Source of the DNA: Neoroseomonas terrae
GTDB taxonomy: Bacteria; Pseudomonadota; Alphaproteobacteria; Acetobacterales; Acetobacteraceae
Length of the DNA stretch: 64,000 nucleotides
NCBI RefSeq assembly: GCF_018129025.1
Contig: NZ_JAAEDI010000004.1
Location: 186,001 to 250,000, forward strand
Reading direction: 5' to 3'
Each line of letters opens with the position of its first letter. Within the stretch, counting starts at the first letter, position 1. The notes beneath the pieces were generated by a model. It was not told the DNA's origin and ran no database searches. It was given only the letters and a program-made list of their open reading frames with translations. A program made the position numbers and the translations under genes. Of this stretch, positions 25,640-35,889 are shown piece by piece.

Positions 25640-27928
25640 ATGCCCATGGGCCAGGGCGCCGCAGGCACCCATCGAACCGGCCCGGCGCAGGCTCCCGAGG
25701 GCCTGCGCACTCAGGAGGCGACCAACCCCGGCGCGGAGCTCGCGCGGAAGGTCGCCGCCTATGATCCCCGCGCCGATCTCCGTCTGATCGAGGACGCCTA
25801 CGCGTTGGCCGCGGAGGCGCATGCGCCGCAGCGCCGCGACGACGGGCAGCCCTATATCGTCCACCCGCTGGCGGTGGCCGACATCCTCGCCGGCTACCGG
25901 CTGGATGCCGCGACGGTCGCGACGGCGCTGCTGCACGACACGGTCGAGGATACCGGCGTCACCCTGGCCGAACTCGAAAAGCGCTTCGGCAAGGAAGTCG
26001 CCCGGCTGGTCGACGGCGTCACCAAGCTGACGCGACTGGAACTGCAGTCGGAGCGCACGAAGCAGGCGGAGAACTTCCGCAAGCTGGTGCTGGCGATGAG
26101 CGAGGACATTCGCGTCCTGCTCGTCAAGCTCGCTGACCGGCTGCACAACATGCGCACGCTGGGCGGCAAGGGCGATCCGGCCAAGCGCGTCCGCACGGCG
26201 CGTGAGACGATCGAGATCTACGCCCCGCTCGCCGAGCGCATCGGCATGGATGCGCTCAAGACCGAGATCGAGACGCTCTCCTTCCGCGAGATCAACCAGG
26301 ATGCGTGGCAGACCATCGCCGCCCGGCTGACCTACCTTCGTGGCCAGGGCGCCGACCTGATCGAGGAAATCGAGCAGGATGTCCGCCGCGTCCTGGCCGA
26401 GAACGGCGTGTTCGACGTCGAGATCCTGGGGCGCGAGAAGTCGCCCTATTCCATCTGGCTCAAGATGCAGCGCAAGAACGTGGCGTTCGAGCAGCTGTCC
26501 GACATCATGGCCTTCCGCGTCATCGTGAAGGACAAGCACGATTGCTACGCGGCGCTCGGCGCCATCCATTCCGCCTATCGCGTCGTGCCCGGCCGCTTCA
26601 AGGACTGGATCAGCACGCCGAAGACGAACGGCTACCAGTCGCTGCACACCGGCGTGACCGTGCCGCAGCGCCGCAACGCCAAGATCGAGGTGCAGATCCG
26701 CACGCGTGAGATGCATGAGGTCGCGGAATTCGGCGTCGCGGCGCATTGGATCTACAAGCAGGGCGAGGGCGCGGCGCCGACGCGCAAGCGCTACCCCTGG
26801 GTGCGCGACCTGCTGGAGATCTTGGAATCCGCCGCCGAGCCGCAGGAATTCCTCGAACACACCAAGCTGGAGCTGCATCGCGACCAGGTCTTCTGCTTCA
26901 CGCCGAAGGGCGACCTGATCGAACTCCCGCGCGGTGCGACGCCGGTAGACTTCGCCTATCAGGTGCATTCCCAGGTCGGCGACAACACGGTCGGCGCCAA
27001 GGTCAACGGCAAGATCGTCCCGCTGCGCCACACGCTGGAGAACGGCGACCAGGTCGAGATCATCACTGCCCGCGGCGGCACGCCGAACCCCGCCTGGGAA
27101 CGCTTCGTCGTCACCGGCAAGGCGCGGGCCCGCATCCGCCGCTTCGTCCATGCCCGCCAGCGCGCGACGCAGAAGGAAGACGGCCGCGCCGCCATCGCCA
27201 AGGCCTTCCGCGCCGCCGGCCTCGATTTCTCGGAGAAGCTCGTCGAGCCCGCGCTGAAGGCGCTCAAGCAACCGGATTTCGAGACGCTCTGCGTCGTCGT
27301 CGCCTCGGGCAACCTCACCCCGCGCGACGTGCTGAACGCCGCCGTGCCGGAACTGCGCAGCACCGCCCGCAGCATCGACCAGATGCCGCTCGCCCGCCCG
27401 CGCGGCCGGCTCGGCGCGGGGCAACTGCTGACGCCGGGCAAGGCCGACCGGTCGCCCGGCCTGCGGCGCTCCGACGCGGCCATGGGCATCACCGGCCTCG
27501 TCGCTGGCATGGCGGTGCACTTCGCGGGCTGCTGCCACCCGCTGCCCGGGGACCGCATCGTCGGCATCGTCACCACCGGCCGCGGCGTGACGATCCATCG
27601 CAACGACTGCCACAGCCTGGAAGCCTTCGCCGCCACGCCCGAGCGCTTCATCGACGTGGACTGGGAATATGATGGCGGCGTGCGCGGCACCCATGTCGGG
27701 CGCATCGAGATCACCGCCGAGAACAGCCCCAACGCCCTCGCCGGGCTGACCACCGCCATCGCCAAGCAGGAAGGCGCGGTGAACAACCTGCGCATCGTTC
27801 ACCGCTCCGGCGACTGGTGCGAGGTGCTCGCGGATGTTGAGGTGCGCGACACCGCGCATCTGACGGCCATCCTCGCGGCGCTGCGGGCCTGTCCGGGCGT
27901 GACGCAGGTCGATCGGGCGGCCGGGTGA
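25640..27928 (+). CDS. spoT: Bifunctional (p)ppGpp synthetase/hydrolase (Rsh)
   Basis: 762 residues. HD hydrolase domain at about 50-200 with His75, His99-Asp100 in LLHDTVEDT and [13 protein letters not shown]. The synthetase domain covers about 240-380, with [12 protein letters not shown] and [21 protein letters not shown] domain follows near 415-480 ([26 protein letters not shown]), then a zinc-finger/helical region with [12 protein letters not shown] and a C-terminal ACT domain. It controls the stringent response. It starts 6 bases after rpoZ. A strong terminator follows. Confidence 0.95.
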   Translation: MPMGQGAAGTHRTGPAQAPEGLRTQEATNPGAELARKVAAYDPRADLRLIEDAYALAAEAHAPQRRDDGQPYIVHPLAVADILAGYRLDAATVATALLHDTVEDTGVTLAELEKRFGKEVARLVDGVTKLTRLELQSERTKQAENFRKLVLAMSEDIRVLLVKLADRLHNMRTLGGKGDPAKRVRTARETIEIYAPLAERIGMDALKTEIETLSFREINQDAWQTIAARLTYLRGQGADLIEEIEQDVRRVLAENGVFDVEILGREKSPYSIWLKMQRKNVAFEQLSDIMAFRVIVKDKHDCYAALGAIHSAYRVVPGRFKDWISTPKTNGYQSLHTGVTVPQRRNAKIEVQIRTREMHEVAEFGVAAHWIYKQGEGAAPTRKRYPWVRDLLEILESAAEPQEFLEHTKLELHRDQVFCFTPKGDLIELPRGATPVDFAYQVHSQVGDNTVGAKVNGKIVPLRHTLENGDQVEIITARGGTPNPAWERFVVTGKARARIRRFVHARQRATQKEDGRAAIAKAFRAAGLDFSEKLVEPALKALKQPDFETLCVVVASGNLTPRDVLNAAVPELRSTARSIDQMPLARPRGRLGAGQLLTPGKADRSPGLRRSDAAMGITGLVAGMAVHFAGCCHPLPGDRIVGIVTTGRGVTIHRNDCHSLEAFAATPERFIDVDWEYDGGVRGTHVGRIEITAENSPNALAGLTTAIAKQEGAVNNLRIVHRSGDWCEVLADVEVRDTAHLTAILAALRACPGVTQVDRAAG

Positions 27929-27942
27929 GCGAGCAGGAAAGA

Positions 27943-27979
27943 GCGGGGGAGGGGCCTCCCCCGCGTCCCCTCCTTTTTC
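27943..27979 (+). terminator. Rho-independent terminator after rsh
   Basis: A 10-bp GC-rich inverted repeat, GCGGGGGAGG at 27943-27952 and CCTCCCCCGC at 27955-27964, is followed by a T-rich stretch with five T at 27974-27978. It ends the folK/rpoZ/rsh transcription unit before acpS. Confidence 0.8.
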
Positions 27980-28034
27980 TATCTGTCATCAGGGCAAGCC
28001 GGGTCACGCGCGGTCGCCCATCAGGCGAAGCCAC

Positions 28035-28442
28035 ATGATCATCGGTATCGGGTCGGACGTGCTGGATATCCGGCGGTTGGAAAAGACAATCGCGAAGCAC
28101 GGGGATCGGTTCCTCGACCGCATCTTCACGCCGGTCGAGCGCGCCAAGGCCGAACGGCGCACCGAACGCATCCGCACGGCGACCTACGCGAAGCGCTTCG
28201 CGGCCAAGGAGGCGGCATCGAAGGCGCTCGGCACCGGCTTCCGCGCCGGGGTGTTCTGGCGCGATCTCGGCGTCGTGAACCTGCCCTCGGGCCAGCCTAC
28301 GCTGCGCATGACAGGGGGTGCGGCCGCACGGCTCGCTGCCATCACGCCGCCAGGCCACCGCGCCGACGTCGCCCTCACCATGACTGACGAGTTTCCCTAC
28401 GCGCAGGCCATGGTCGTCATCACCGCCGTCCCGCTTCCTTGA
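28035..28442 (+). CDS. acpS: Holo-[acyl-carrier-protein] synthase
   Basis: 135 residues. Transfers phosphopantetheine from CoA to acyl carrier protein. The magnesium-binding Asp8 is in [14 protein letters not shown] and the second acidic site is in [14 protein letters not shown] with the conserved Glu and Lys. [25 protein letters not shown] is the family's middle segment. Length is normal. It starts a run with lepB, rnc, era and recO. The gap to lepB is 88 bases, so lepB may have its own promoter or be read through. Confidence 0.95.
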   Translation: MIIGIGSDVLDIRRLEKTIAKHGDRFLDRIFTPVERAKAERRTERIRTATYAKRFAAKEAASKALGTGFRAGVFWRDLGVVNLPSGQPTLRMTGGAAARLAAITPPGHRADVALTMTDEFPYAQAMVVITAVPLP

Positions 28443-28530
28443 CAGCGCGACCGCCCGCTGTCTTCCCTGCCGCGACCGCGCCGCCCGGCGCCGCCCCACC
28501 CCTGACCAGGCCGTCGAAACACCCCATCCC

Positions 28531-29283
28531 ATGCTGAAGAAGAAGACTGGCGGCTGGCTCGAAAGCGCCAAGACGATCATCTACGCCGGGCTGATCGCGA
28601 TCGGCATTCGCACCGTCGCCTTCGAGCCATTCAACATCCCCTCCGGCTCCATGATCCCGACGCTGCTGGTGGGCGACTATCTGTTCGTATCGAAGTTCTC
28701 CTACGGCTACTCGCGGCATTCCATGCCGTTCAGCCCGAACCTGTTTGAAGGCCGCATCTTCGGCTCCCTGCCGCGGCGCGGCGATGTCGCGGTGTTCAAG
28801 CTGCCGCGCGACGGCGCCACCGACTACATCAAGCGCATCATCGGCCTGCCCGGGGACCGCATCCAGGTCCGCAACGGCATCCTCCACATCAACGGCCAGG
28901 CGGTGCAGCGCGAGCTGCTCGGGCCTTACACGGTCGAAGGCGACGGACCACGCATCACCGTCCGCCGCTACCTGGAGACACTGCCGGGTGCTGACGGGCA
29001 GCCCCCCGTTTCGCATCAGATCCTCGAATCGACCGATGACGGGCCCTTCGACAACACGCCCGAGTTCCGCGTTCCCGCTGGCCATGTCTTCGCCATGGGC
29101 GACAACCGCGACAACAGCCTCGACAGCCGTGCGATGAATGCGGTGGGCTTCGTGCCAATCGAGAACCTGGTCGGGCGCGCGGAGTTCATCTTCTTCTCGG
29201 TCGACGGCTCCGCTTCCTGGTGGGAGGTCTGGGCCTGGCCCTTCGCCGTCCGCTGGACGCGGATCTTCTCCGCGGTCCGATGA
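28531..29283 (+). CDS. lepB: Signal peptidase I
   Basis: 250 residues. One N-terminal membrane anchor at about 15-30, then the catalytic Ser40 in PSGSMIPTLLVGD and Lys101 in DYIKRIIGLPGD. Box E-type GDNRDNSLDSR is near 190. It cleaves Sec signal peptides on the periplasmic face of the inner membrane. A single anchor rather than two is usual in alphaproteobacteria. Its stop overlaps the rnc start (ATGA at 29280-29283), coupling the two. Confidence 0.95.
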   Translation: MLKKKTGGWLESAKTIIYAGLIAIGIRTVAFEPFNIPSGSMIPTLLVGDYLFVSKFSYGYSRHSMPFSPNLFEGRIFGSLPRRGDVAVFKLPRDGATDYIKRIIGLPGDRIQVRNGILHINGQAVQRELLGPYTVEGDGPRITVRRYLETLPGADGQPPVSHQILESTDDGPFDNTPEFRVPAGHVFAMGDNRDNSLDSRAMNAVGFVPIENLVGRAEFIFFSVDGSASWWEVWAWPFAVRWTRIFSAVR

Positions 29284-29948
29284 GCGGGATCGAGGATCGC
29301 CTCGGGCATCGCTTCGCCGATCCGGCGCTGCTGACGCAGGCGCTGACCCACCGCAGCGCCGCCGACGCGCGCGGCGGCCAGCTCGATTCCAACGAAAGGC
29401 TGGAATTCCTGGGTGATCGGGTGCTCGGCCTCGTCATGGCCGAATGGCTGATCGAACGCTTCCCGACCGAGCGCGAAGGCAACCTGACCCGTCGCCTCTC
29501 CGCCCTCGTCGCATGGGAGGCGCTGGCGAAGGTCGGCGACGCCATGGACCTCGCCGCGGCCATCCGCATCCCGCCCGGCGAGGAGCGCGCCGGGCTGCGC
29601 GCCCGCCAGACGGTGATGGCGGATGCGGTCGAGGCGCTGCTCGGTGCCGTCTATCGTGATGGCGGGCTGGCGGCGGCGCGCGGCGTGATCCGCCAGCTCT
29701 GGGCGCCGCTGCTCGAGGCCGATGCGAAGCCGCCGGTCTCGGCGAAGAACCGGCTGCAGGAATATACCCTCGGGCGGGCGCTGGGCCTGCCGCACTACCG
29801 GCTGGTGTCGGCGGCCGGGCCGTCCCACGCGCCGCTGTTCGTCGTGGCCGTGCTGGCGGCCGGGCGGGAGGCCGAAGGCGTGGGCGACACGAAGCGCGCG
29901 GCGGAGCTGGCGGCGGCGGAAGCCTGGCTGGCGGAGGTAGAAGCATGA
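29280..29948 (+). CDS. rnc: Ribonuclease III
   Basis: 222 residues. The signature NERLEFLGDRVLG is at 38-50 (Glu42, Asp46) and the second metal pair is Asp115 and Glu118 in MADAVEALLGAVYRD. The double-stranded RNA-binding domain starts KNRLQEYTLGRALGLPHYRLV. It matures rRNA and cuts structured mRNAs. ATG at 29280 overlaps the lepB stop and the stop overlaps the era start, the typical lepB-rnc-era operon with both junctions of ATGA type. Confidence 0.95.
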   Translation: MSGIEDRLGHRFADPALLTQALTHRSAADARGGQLDSNERLEFLGDRVLGLVMAEWLIERFPTEREGNLTRRLSALVAWEALAKVGDAMDLAAAIRIPPGEERAGLRARQTVMADAVEALLGAVYRDGGLAAARGVIRQLWAPLLEADAKPPVSAKNRLQEYTLGRALGLPHYRLVSAAGPSHAPLFVVAVLAAGREAEGVGDTKRAAELAAAEAWLAEVEA

Positions 29949-30844
29949 CCGAGACGACACGCTGCGGCCTGGTTGCCATCGTCGGCGCCCCCAATGCCGG
30001 CAAGTCCACGCTGGTGAACCAGCTCACCGGCACCAAGGTCACGATCGTCTCCCCCAAGCCGCAGACCACGCGCTTCCGCATCCGCGCCGTGCTGATGCAT
30101 GGCACGGCGCAGGTCATCCTGGTCGACACGCCGGGCATCTTCGTGCCGCGACGGCGGCTCGACCGCGCCATGGTCGCCGCCGCCTGGGGCGGGGCGCAGG
30201 ATGCCGATGTCGCGCTGCTGGTCGTGGATGCGCGGGCCGGGCTGACCGATGCGGTGCGCAAGATCGCCGAAGGGCTCGCGAAATCCCGCCAGCCTGTGTG
30301 GCTGGCGCTGAACAAGACCGACCTGATAGCGCGTGAGCGGCTGTTGCCGCTGACTGCCGAGCTCAATGCCATCCTGCCCTTCGCCGAGACCTTCATGATC
30401 TCGGCCGAGAAGGGCGATGGCGTGGACCGCCTGCAGGACCACATGGCGGGGGCGATGCCGGAAGGCCCGTACCTGTTCCCCGAGGATGAGCTGACCGACC
30501 TGCCGAACCGCATGCTGGCGGCGGAGATCGTGCGCGAGCAGATCCTCCGCCAGACGCATCAGGAAGTGCCGCATCATGCCTCGGTGGAAACCGAGCAGTG
30601 GACCGAGAACGCCGATGGCTCGGTGCGGGTGGACTGCACCGTCTATGTCTCCCGCGCCACGCAGAAGGCGATCCTGATCGGCGACAAGGGTAGCCGGATC
30701 AAGACCATCGGCCAGTCGGCGCGGATCGAGCTGACCAAGCTGCTGGAACGCCCGGTGCACCTGTTCCTGAACGTGAAGGAACGGGACGGATGGGACGAGG
30801 AACGGGCGCGCATCCGGGCGATCGGCCTCGAGGACATGGGGTGA
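29945..30844 (+). CDS. era: GTPase Era
   Basis: 299 residues. G1 loop GAPNAGKST at 14-22, G2 around QTTRFRIR, G3 in LVDTPGIF, G4 in LALNKTDLI. The KH domain is in the last 80 residues, with ILIGDKGSRIKTIGQSARIEL. It assists 30S assembly and binds the 3' end of 16S rRNA. ATGA overlap with rnc at 29945-29948. recO follows ten bases after the stop. Confidence 0.97.
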   Translation: MTETTRCGLVAIVGAPNAGKSTLVNQLTGTKVTIVSPKPQTTRFRIRAVLMHGTAQVILVDTPGIFVPRRRLDRAMVAAAWGGAQDADVALLVVDARAGLTDAVRKIAEGLAKSRQPVWLALNKTDLIARERLLPLTAELNAILPFAETFMISAEKGDGVDRLQDHMAGAMPEGPYLFPEDELTDLPNRMLAAEIVREQILRQTHQEVPHHASVETEQWTENADGSVRVDCTVYVSRATQKAILIGDKGSRIKTIGQSARIELTKLLERPVHLFLNVKERDGWDEERARIRAIGLEDMG

Positions 30845-30854
30845 CGCCCGCGCC

Positions 30855-31595
30855 ATGAGCGTGGAATGGACCGCTCCCGCCGTGGTGCTGGAGGTCCGCC
30901 CCCATGGCGAAGGCGGCGCCGTCGTCACGCTGCTGACGGAGGAGCATGGCCGCCATGCCGGCCTCGCCAAGGGCGGTTCGTCCCGCGCCCAGGCCGGCCT
31001 GTGGCTGCCCGGCAACCTGATCGAGGCGCGCTGGATCGCCCGGCTGGCGGATCAACTCGGTGCGGTGTCGGGCGAGATGGTCCACCCCGCGGCGGCGCTG
31101 GCGATGGAGGACCCGCTGGCGCTGGCGCTGCTGTCCTCCGCCTGCGCCATCGCGGCCGACGCCCTGCCGGAACGCGAGCCGCATCCGCGTGCCTTCCGCG
31201 CCCTGGTCTCCGTCATCGCCCACATGGCCGGTGGGGCGGGGGAGGTGCTGGCCGACTATGTGCGGTGGGAGGCGCTGGTGCTGTCGGAACTTGGCTACGG
31301 CCTGGATCTGTCGGCCTGCGCAGTCACCGGCGTGCGGGAAGGCCTGACCCATGTCTCGCCGCGGACGGGCAGGGCGGTCTGCGCGGACGCTGCGGCTCCC
31401 TATCTCGACCGGCTGCTGCCGCTTCCGACGCTGCTGCTGGCGGACGACCCGGGCGACCCCGCCGGCTGGGATGCAGGGTTGCGCCTGACTGGCCATTTCC
31501 TGGAACGCGACGCCTTCGGCGCCCGCCACCGCCCGGTACCGGAGGCGCGCCACCGGCTGGCGGACCGCGTGGCGGCGCTGGCCGGCGACGCCTAG
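30855..31595 (+). CDS. recO: DNA repair protein RecO
   Basis: 246 residues. N-terminal OB-fold: MEWTAPAVVLEVRPHGEGGAVVTLLTEEHGRHAGLAKGG, then the alpha-helical domain with a YVRWEALVLSELGYGLDLSACAVTG segment characteristic of RecO in alphaproteobacteria. It loads RecA in the RecFOR pathway. It follows era by 10 bases and probably belongs to the same operon. Its stop codon TAG at 31593-31595 lies inside a CTAGAGC palindrome that runs on into the intergenic space. Confidence 0.95.
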   Translation: MSVEWTAPAVVLEVRPHGEGGAVVTLLTEEHGRHAGLAKGGSSRAQAGLWLPGNLIEARWIARLADQLGAVSGEMVHPAAALAMEDPLALALLSSACAIAADALPEREPHPRAFRALVSVIAHMAGGAGEVLADYVRWEALVLSELGYGLDLSACAVTGVREGLTHVSPRTGRAVCADAAAPYLDRLLPLPTLLLADDPGDPAGWDAGLRLTGHFLERDAFGARHRPVPEARHRLADRVAALAGDA

Positions 31596-31649
31596 AGCTA
31601 TTTCCTTGCTTCGCAGCTCAGGCGATTTCACCTGAGCGGGCTCTTCTAG
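31592..31649. repeat. CTAGAGC-edged palindrome between recO and a convergent gene
   Basis: CTAGAGC at 31592-31598 and CTCTTCTAG at 31641-31649 form the outer edges. Inside is a perfect 7-bp hairpin, GCTCAGG at 31616-31622 and CCTGAGC at 31631-31637. recO and the convergent membrane-protein gene both end in TAG codons that belong to the edges. It can act as a bidirectional terminator and is related to the copies at 3946 and 58589. Confidence 0.6.
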
Positions 31650-31957
31650 GTCGCGATGAAGCCCGCCTGTACCGCGATCTGCGCCACCGCCAGCACCGCG
31701 AGCACGGCTGCCGCCCCGCGCACCCAGCCCGGCGTTGTCTCGGCGTCCAGCCGTTCGGAGACGCTGCGGCGGAAAGCGACCTTCGCCGACATGACGAGCC
31801 CGATCACCGCCAGCAGGATCCCCAGGTAGTTCACCGAGTACTCCGAGACGACCCGACCATTCACCGTGGTGCTGCCCGAGGAGCCGAAGAACAGCACGAA
31901 GGGCAGGACCAGAAGCAGGACGATGATGCCGAGCTTCCGCCACACCAGATGCTTCAT
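31646..31957 (-). CDS. Small membrane protein, three predicted helices
   Basis: 103 residues. Hydrophobic segments are LGIIVLLLVLPFVLFFG, YLGILLAVIGLVMSA and AAAVLAVLAVAQIAVQAGFIA, with a short polar loop of Ser/Gly/Thr after the first. It is convergent with recO, and the TAG stop of this gene comes from the shared palindrome. The start at 31957 is the only good ATG. I recognise no domain. It might be a DUF-type membrane protein, but nothing in the sequence tells what it does. Confidence 0.7.
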   Translation of the reverse strand: MKHLVWRKLGIIVLLLVLPFVLFFGSSGSTTVNGRVVSEYSVNYLGILLAVIGLVMSAKVAFRRSVSERLDAETTPGWVRGAAAVLAVLAVAQIAVQAGFIAT

Positions 31958-32092
31958 TGCGCTTCCTCCATGTTACCGCATGGGTCGTAACAGGGCAGGG
32001 AGACCGTGTCTCCCCGCACGCCGATCAGCTGGCGCCTGCCGGCTGGCCGGTGGTAGTCAGGCGACCGACAGGGAAAGACCGAATCACCCCGC

Positions 32093-34318
32093 ATGCCCGA
32101 TGATGTAACGACCCCGATCGACGACGGCGGCGCGACACGCGAGACGAAGCTCGCCGACGCCCTCTCCGAGCGCTACCTCGCCTATGCCCTGTCCACCATC
32201 ACCGCGCGTTCCCTGCCGGATGTGCGCGATGGGCTGAAGCCCGTGCATCGCCGGCTGCTCTGGGCGATGCACCAGCTTCGCCTCGACCCGGCCTCGGGCT
32301 TCAAGAAATGCGCCCGCATCGTCGGCGACGTGATGGGCAAGTATCACCCCCATGGCGACAGCGCGATCTATGACGCGATGGTTCGCCTCGCGCAGGAATT
32401 CGCCGCGCGCTACCCGCTGGTCGAGGGCCAGGGGAACTTCGGCAATATCGACGGCGATAACGCCGCGGCCATGCGGTACACGGAAGCGCGGCTTACCGAG
32501 GTCGCCCAGGCGATGCTGGAAGGCATCGAGGAGAATTCAGTCGATTTCCGCGCCACCTATGACGGCGAGGAACGCGAGCCCATTGTCCTGCCGGCGGCCT
32601 TCCCAAACCTGCTGGCGAATGGCGCGGCGGGCATCGCGGTCGGCATGGCGACGTCGATCCCGCCGCACAATGCCGGGGAACTCTGCGACGCCGCACTGGC
32701 GCTGATCGCTGACCCGAACGCCGATCTGCTCAAGCACATCAAGGGCCCCGACTTCCCGACCGGCGGCGTGCTGGTGGAACCCGAGGCTGCGATCCGCGAG
32801 GCCTATGAGACTGGCCGCGGCGGCTTCCGCGTGCGTGCGAAATGGGAACGCGAGGCGCTGAAGAATGGCACCTGGCAGATCGTCGTCACGGAGATCCCGT
32901 ATCAGGTCCAGAAGGCGAAGCTGATCGAGCAGATCGCCCAGCTTCTGGAGGAGAAGAAGCTTCCGCTGCTCGGCGACGTGCGGGACGAAAGCACCGACGT
33001 CGTGCGCCTGGTGCTGGAACCGAAGTCACGCACCGTGGACGACAAGGTGCTGATGGAGACGCTGTTCCGCGCCACCGCGCTGGAATCGCGGTTCCCGCTG
33101 AACATGAACGTGCTGGATGCCGAGCGCACGCCGCGCGTCATGGGCCTGCGGCAGGTGCTGCGCGCCTGGCTCGACCACCGCCACGTCGTCCTGGTGCGCC
33201 GCACCGAGCACCGCCTCGCCGCCATCGCACGGCGGCTCGAGATCCTCGACGGCTATCTGATCGCGTATCTCAACCTCGACGAGGTTATCCGCATCATCCG
33301 CACCGAGGACGAGCCGAAGCCCGTCCTGATGGCGACCTTCTCGCTGACCGACCTCCAGGCGGAATCCATCCTCAACATGCGCCTGCGCTCCCTGCGCAAG
33401 CTCGAGGAAATGGAGATCCGCAAGGAGCACAAGAAGCTCACGGCCGAACAGAAGAAGCTGCAGGGGCTGATGGGCTCGGAGACGAAGCGCTGGGCCGCGA
33501 TCGCCGACGAAATCGCCGCGACGCGCGCGAAGTTCGGGGATGGCGCGCTCGGCAAGCGGCGCACCGAGACCGACCGCCAGCTTCCCGCCGTGCTGGTGGA
33601 CGAGACCGCCTTCGTCGAGAAGGAGAACATCACCGTCATCCTTTCCGAGAAGGGCTGGATCCGCGCGCAGAAGGGGCACATCCCGCTCGATGGCGAGATC
33701 CGCTTCAAGGAAGGGGACGGCCTGTTCGCAGCGCTTCATGCCGAGACGACGGATCGCATCGTCATCTTCGCGACGAATGGACGCGCCTACACGCTAAAGG
33801 CGGAGGGTATTCCGCGCGGCCGCGGCGATGGCCAGCCTGTGCGCCTGATGATCGACCTGACGAACGAGGACGCGGTCGTCACCATGTTCGTGCATGAGGA
33901 CGGCAAGCGTTTCCTCGTCGCCGCATCGGACGGCAAGGGCTTCGTCGTGAAGGGCGAGGATCTGCTGGCGGAAAAGCGCACCGGCAAGCAGGTGCTGAAC
34001 GTCGATGGTACGACCGAGGCCGCGGTCTGCACGCCGGCCGAGGGCGACGCCGTCGCGGTGATCGGCCAGAACCGCAAGCTGCTCGTTTTCCCGCTGGAAC
34101 AGGTGCCGGAGCTGTCGCGCGGGCGCGGTGTGCAGCTCCAGGCCTATCGCGATGGCGGGTTGTCGGACGCGAAGGTCTTCGCGAAGGCGGAGGGCCTGTC
34201 CTGGACGCTGGGCGGGCGTACGCGGACGGAGACGGACCTGCGGGCCTGGGCCGGCAACCGCGCCGGGGCCGGCAAGGCGCCGCCGAACGGGTTCCCGAAG
34301 GCCAACCGGTTCGAGTAG
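32093..34318 (+). CDS. parC: DNA topoisomerase IV subunit A
   Basis: 741 residues. The DNA-breakage domain has [16 protein letters not shown] at 46-60, and the catalytic tyrosine is Tyr129 in [16 protein letters not shown]. The quinolone-determining loop reads [10 protein letters not shown] with Ser90 and Asp94, the drug-sensitive pattern. The C-terminal propeller has [10 protein letters not shown] and similar repeats. Together with ParE it decatenates replicated chromosomes. Topoisomerase IV rather than gyrase is indicated by length and the [18 protein letters not shown] spacing. Confidence 0.93.
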   Translation: MPDDVTTPIDDGGATRETKLADALSERYLAYALSTITARSLPDVRDGLKPVHRRLLWAMHQLRLDPASGFKKCARIVGDVMGKYHPHGDSAIYDAMVRLAQEFAARYPLVEGQGNFGNIDGDNAAAMRYTEARLTEVAQAMLEGIEENSVDFRATYDGEEREPIVLPAAFPNLLANGAAGIAVGMATSIPPHNAGELCDAALALIADPNADLLKHIKGPDFPTGGVLVEPEAAIREAYETGRGGFRVRAKWEREALKNGTWQIVVTEIPYQVQKAKLIEQIAQLLEEKKLPLLGDVRDESTDVVRLVLEPKSRTVDDKVLMETLFRATALESRFPLNMNVLDAERTPRVMGLRQVLRAWLDHRHVVLVRRTEHRLAAIARRLEILDGYLIAYLNLDEVIRIIRTEDEPKPVLMATFSLTDLQAESILNMRLRSLRKLEEMEIRKEHKKLTAEQKKLQGLMGSETKRWAAIADEIAATRAKFGDGALGKRRTETDRQLPAVLVDETAFVEKENITVILSEKGWIRAQKGHIPLDGEIRFKEGDGLFAALHAETTDRIVIFATNGRAYTLKAEGIPRGRGDGQPVRLMIDLTNEDAVVTMFVHEDGKRFLVAASDGKGFVVKGEDLLAEKRTGKQVLNVDGTTEAAVCTPAEGDAVAVIGQNRKLLVFPLEQVPELSRGRGVQLQAYRDGGLSDAKVFAKAEGLSWTLGGRTRTETDLRAWAGNRAGAGKAPPNGFPKANRFE

Positions 34319-34575
34319 GCGAGGGAACGGTTCCCGATGCACCGACCTGCGCGCCCGTGGCCCGAGATCGAACCCTGGCCGGCATGCGTGCCAATCGGGT
34401 CGCCGGGGCTTAAAATCCGGTCGATGATGCGCTATATCGCCTGCGTCAGCTTTTCTCGATGCGCTGCGCCCTCTTTGCTCCCGATCGAGCGTTGGGCCGC
34501 TCGTCCTCCAGCAGAAGATTGATCGGACGAGCCATTTCGGCGCGGCCGCAGTAGTGCGCAAGAAGGAAAGCACTC
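34319..34575 (+). promoter_or_regulatory. Long 5' region of cspA
   Basis: 257 bases between parC and the cold-shock gene, less GC-rich than its surroundings in its second half. Long 5' leaders on cold-shock mRNAs commonly fold differently at low temperature, so this could be a cis-acting thermosensor. AAGAAGGAAAG just before the ATG is a strong ribosome site. I see no coding sequence in it. The regulatory role is inference. Confidence 0.4.
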
Positions 34576-34782
34576 ATGTCCACCGGCACCATCAAGTGGT
34601 TCAACGCAACCAAGGGTTATGGTTTTATTCAGCCTGACGACGGCTCGAAGGATGTGTTCGTGCACATCTCCGACGTGGAGCGTTCGGGCATCGGCACGCC
34701 GAACGAGGGCGACAAGCTCGAGTTCGAGCTCCAGCGCGGTCAGCAGGGCAAGATGTCCGCGACCAACCTGCGCCGGGTCTGA
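34576..34782 (+). CDS. cspA: Cold-shock protein
   Basis: 68 residues, one cold-shock domain: GTIKWFNATKGYGFIQPDD with the RNP1 motif KGYGFI and RNP2 DVFVHI. It binds single-stranded RNA and melts structures at low temperature. A long leader of about 250 bases precedes it. The next gene is a DUF6481 protein on the same strand after 267 bases, a pairing repeatedly seen in alphaproteobacteria. Confidence 0.95.
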   Translation: MSTGTIKWFNATKGYGFIQPDDGSKDVFVHISDVERSGIGTPNEGDKLEFELQRGQQGKMSATNLRRV

Positions 34783-35049
34783 CACGCCGTTTCGACCGTA
34801 GCCGGCGCAACGCGCTGGCCGGACGATAGCTTGCGGCGCTGTCCCTGGGCAGCGTCGCCAAGAACGAGAATGAGGTGTATGCCGCATCGCCATGCGCGGC
34901 GCGCGTGGTGCACGGACTGACCGCGCGACCACCGCTTCTACTGCCCTGGCGCCGTTGCGCCGCCTCCCGGGGGCCTGGCGGCCGCCGAGATCCGCCAGAT
35001 CATCCGAATACCCCGCGACCCCACTGATGAAGGACAGCAGTAAGCCACG

Positions 35050-35505
35050 ATGCAAGGCATGAAGCGCGACGACTTCAACTCCCGCCGCGACTCTGCGGCG
35101 GCTGCCCGCAAGACGATGATCGAGAGGTTCCGCCAGCAGCCCGGACCGGATGACCCGGCCGTGCAGGCGCGCCTCGCTGCGCAGGTCGCTGTGGCTGAAG
35201 CCCGCGAACAGCGCCGCGCCGAGCGGCTCGCCGAGCGTGAGGCGCAGCGCGAGGCCGCCGCGGCTGAGGCGAAGCGCCTCGAGGCCGAGGAAGCCGCGCG
35301 ACAGGCCGAACTGGCCCGCCTGGCCGCCGAAGCCGCACGGCAGCAGGCCGAGGCCGAGCGCGCCGCCGAGGTCGCCGCCATGGAACAGGAACAGCGCGCT
35401 GCGCTGCTCGATGCGGAAAAGAAGGCGCGCGCCCTGGCACTGGCCGCGGAGCAGAAGGCGATGCGCGATGCGCGCTACGCCGCGCGCAAGGCGCGTCGAA
35501 AGTAA
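35050..35505 (+). CDS. DUF6481 family coiled-coil protein
   Basis: 151 residues. The N-terminal KRDDFNSRRDSAAAARKTMIERF block is the family's marker, followed by PGPDDPAVQARLAAQ and about 90 residues of Ala/Glu/Arg-rich helix, probably one long coiled coil, ending in a basic KARRK tail. Highly charged, no membrane segment. Function unknown. Close to cspA, as usual for this family, which suggests an RNA- or cold-related role. The start ATG at 35050 is followed by a second ATG at 35059. Confidence 0.75.
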   Translation: MQGMKRDDFNSRRDSAAAARKTMIERFRQQPGPDDPAVQARLAAQVAVAEAREQRRAERLAEREAQREAAAAEAKRLEAEEAARQAELARLAAEAARQQAEAERAAEVAAMEQEQRAALLDAEKKARALALAAEQKAMRDARYAARKARRK

Positions 35506-35581
35506 TCCCGCAGCGTCGCAATCAGCGGCGCTTCACCACTCGGGCGGCCGCCTGGCGGCCGCCGCAGGTCAGGACAATCCC

Positions 35582-35767
35582 ATGACACTCCCTCTCGTCG
35601 CCGCTTCCACGGCGAAATCCGACGCGGAAATCGAGGCGGACGTCGCGCTGCTGGCCAAGCGGCACCGGATTTCCGCGGCCATCGTGCGGGAGATCATGCG
35701 CCGGACGGGCATGACCGAGCGCTCGCAGCTTGAGCGGGAGATCGCGAAGGGCAAGGCGCGCCGCTGA
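35582..35767 (+). CDS. Small hypothetical protein (helical, 61 residues)
   Basis: 61 residues, TLPLVAASTAKSDAEIEADV then KRHRISAAIVREIMRRTGMTERSQLEREIAKG. The middle looks like a helix-turn-helix or a short DNA-binding helix pair. It lies 76 bases after the DUF6481 gene. Coding potential is supported by its distinct amphipathic pattern and codon use like its neighbours, but no family is recognised. It could be a small regulator; this is inference. Confidence 0.5.
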   Translation: MTLPLVAASTAKSDAEIEADVALLAKRHRISAAIVREIMRRTGMTERSQLEREIAKGKARR

Positions 35768-35889
35768 CGCGACTTCCATTGCCGCGGCGTCGTCCGGCGG
35801 CAAACGGCCGCGCCTTTCCAGGCCCGCGATGAGGGCGGCGGCCGAGGCCGCCGTACCTCCTGGACGGCGCCCCACCGCCGAGGATTGCG

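Noticed and set aside
25133..27859. A 908-residue open frame on the strand opposite rsh
   Set aside because: The plus-strand rsh has every motif of the family. The antisense frame has no domain, is rich in His/Arg/Ala/Gly, and is a GC-content artefact.
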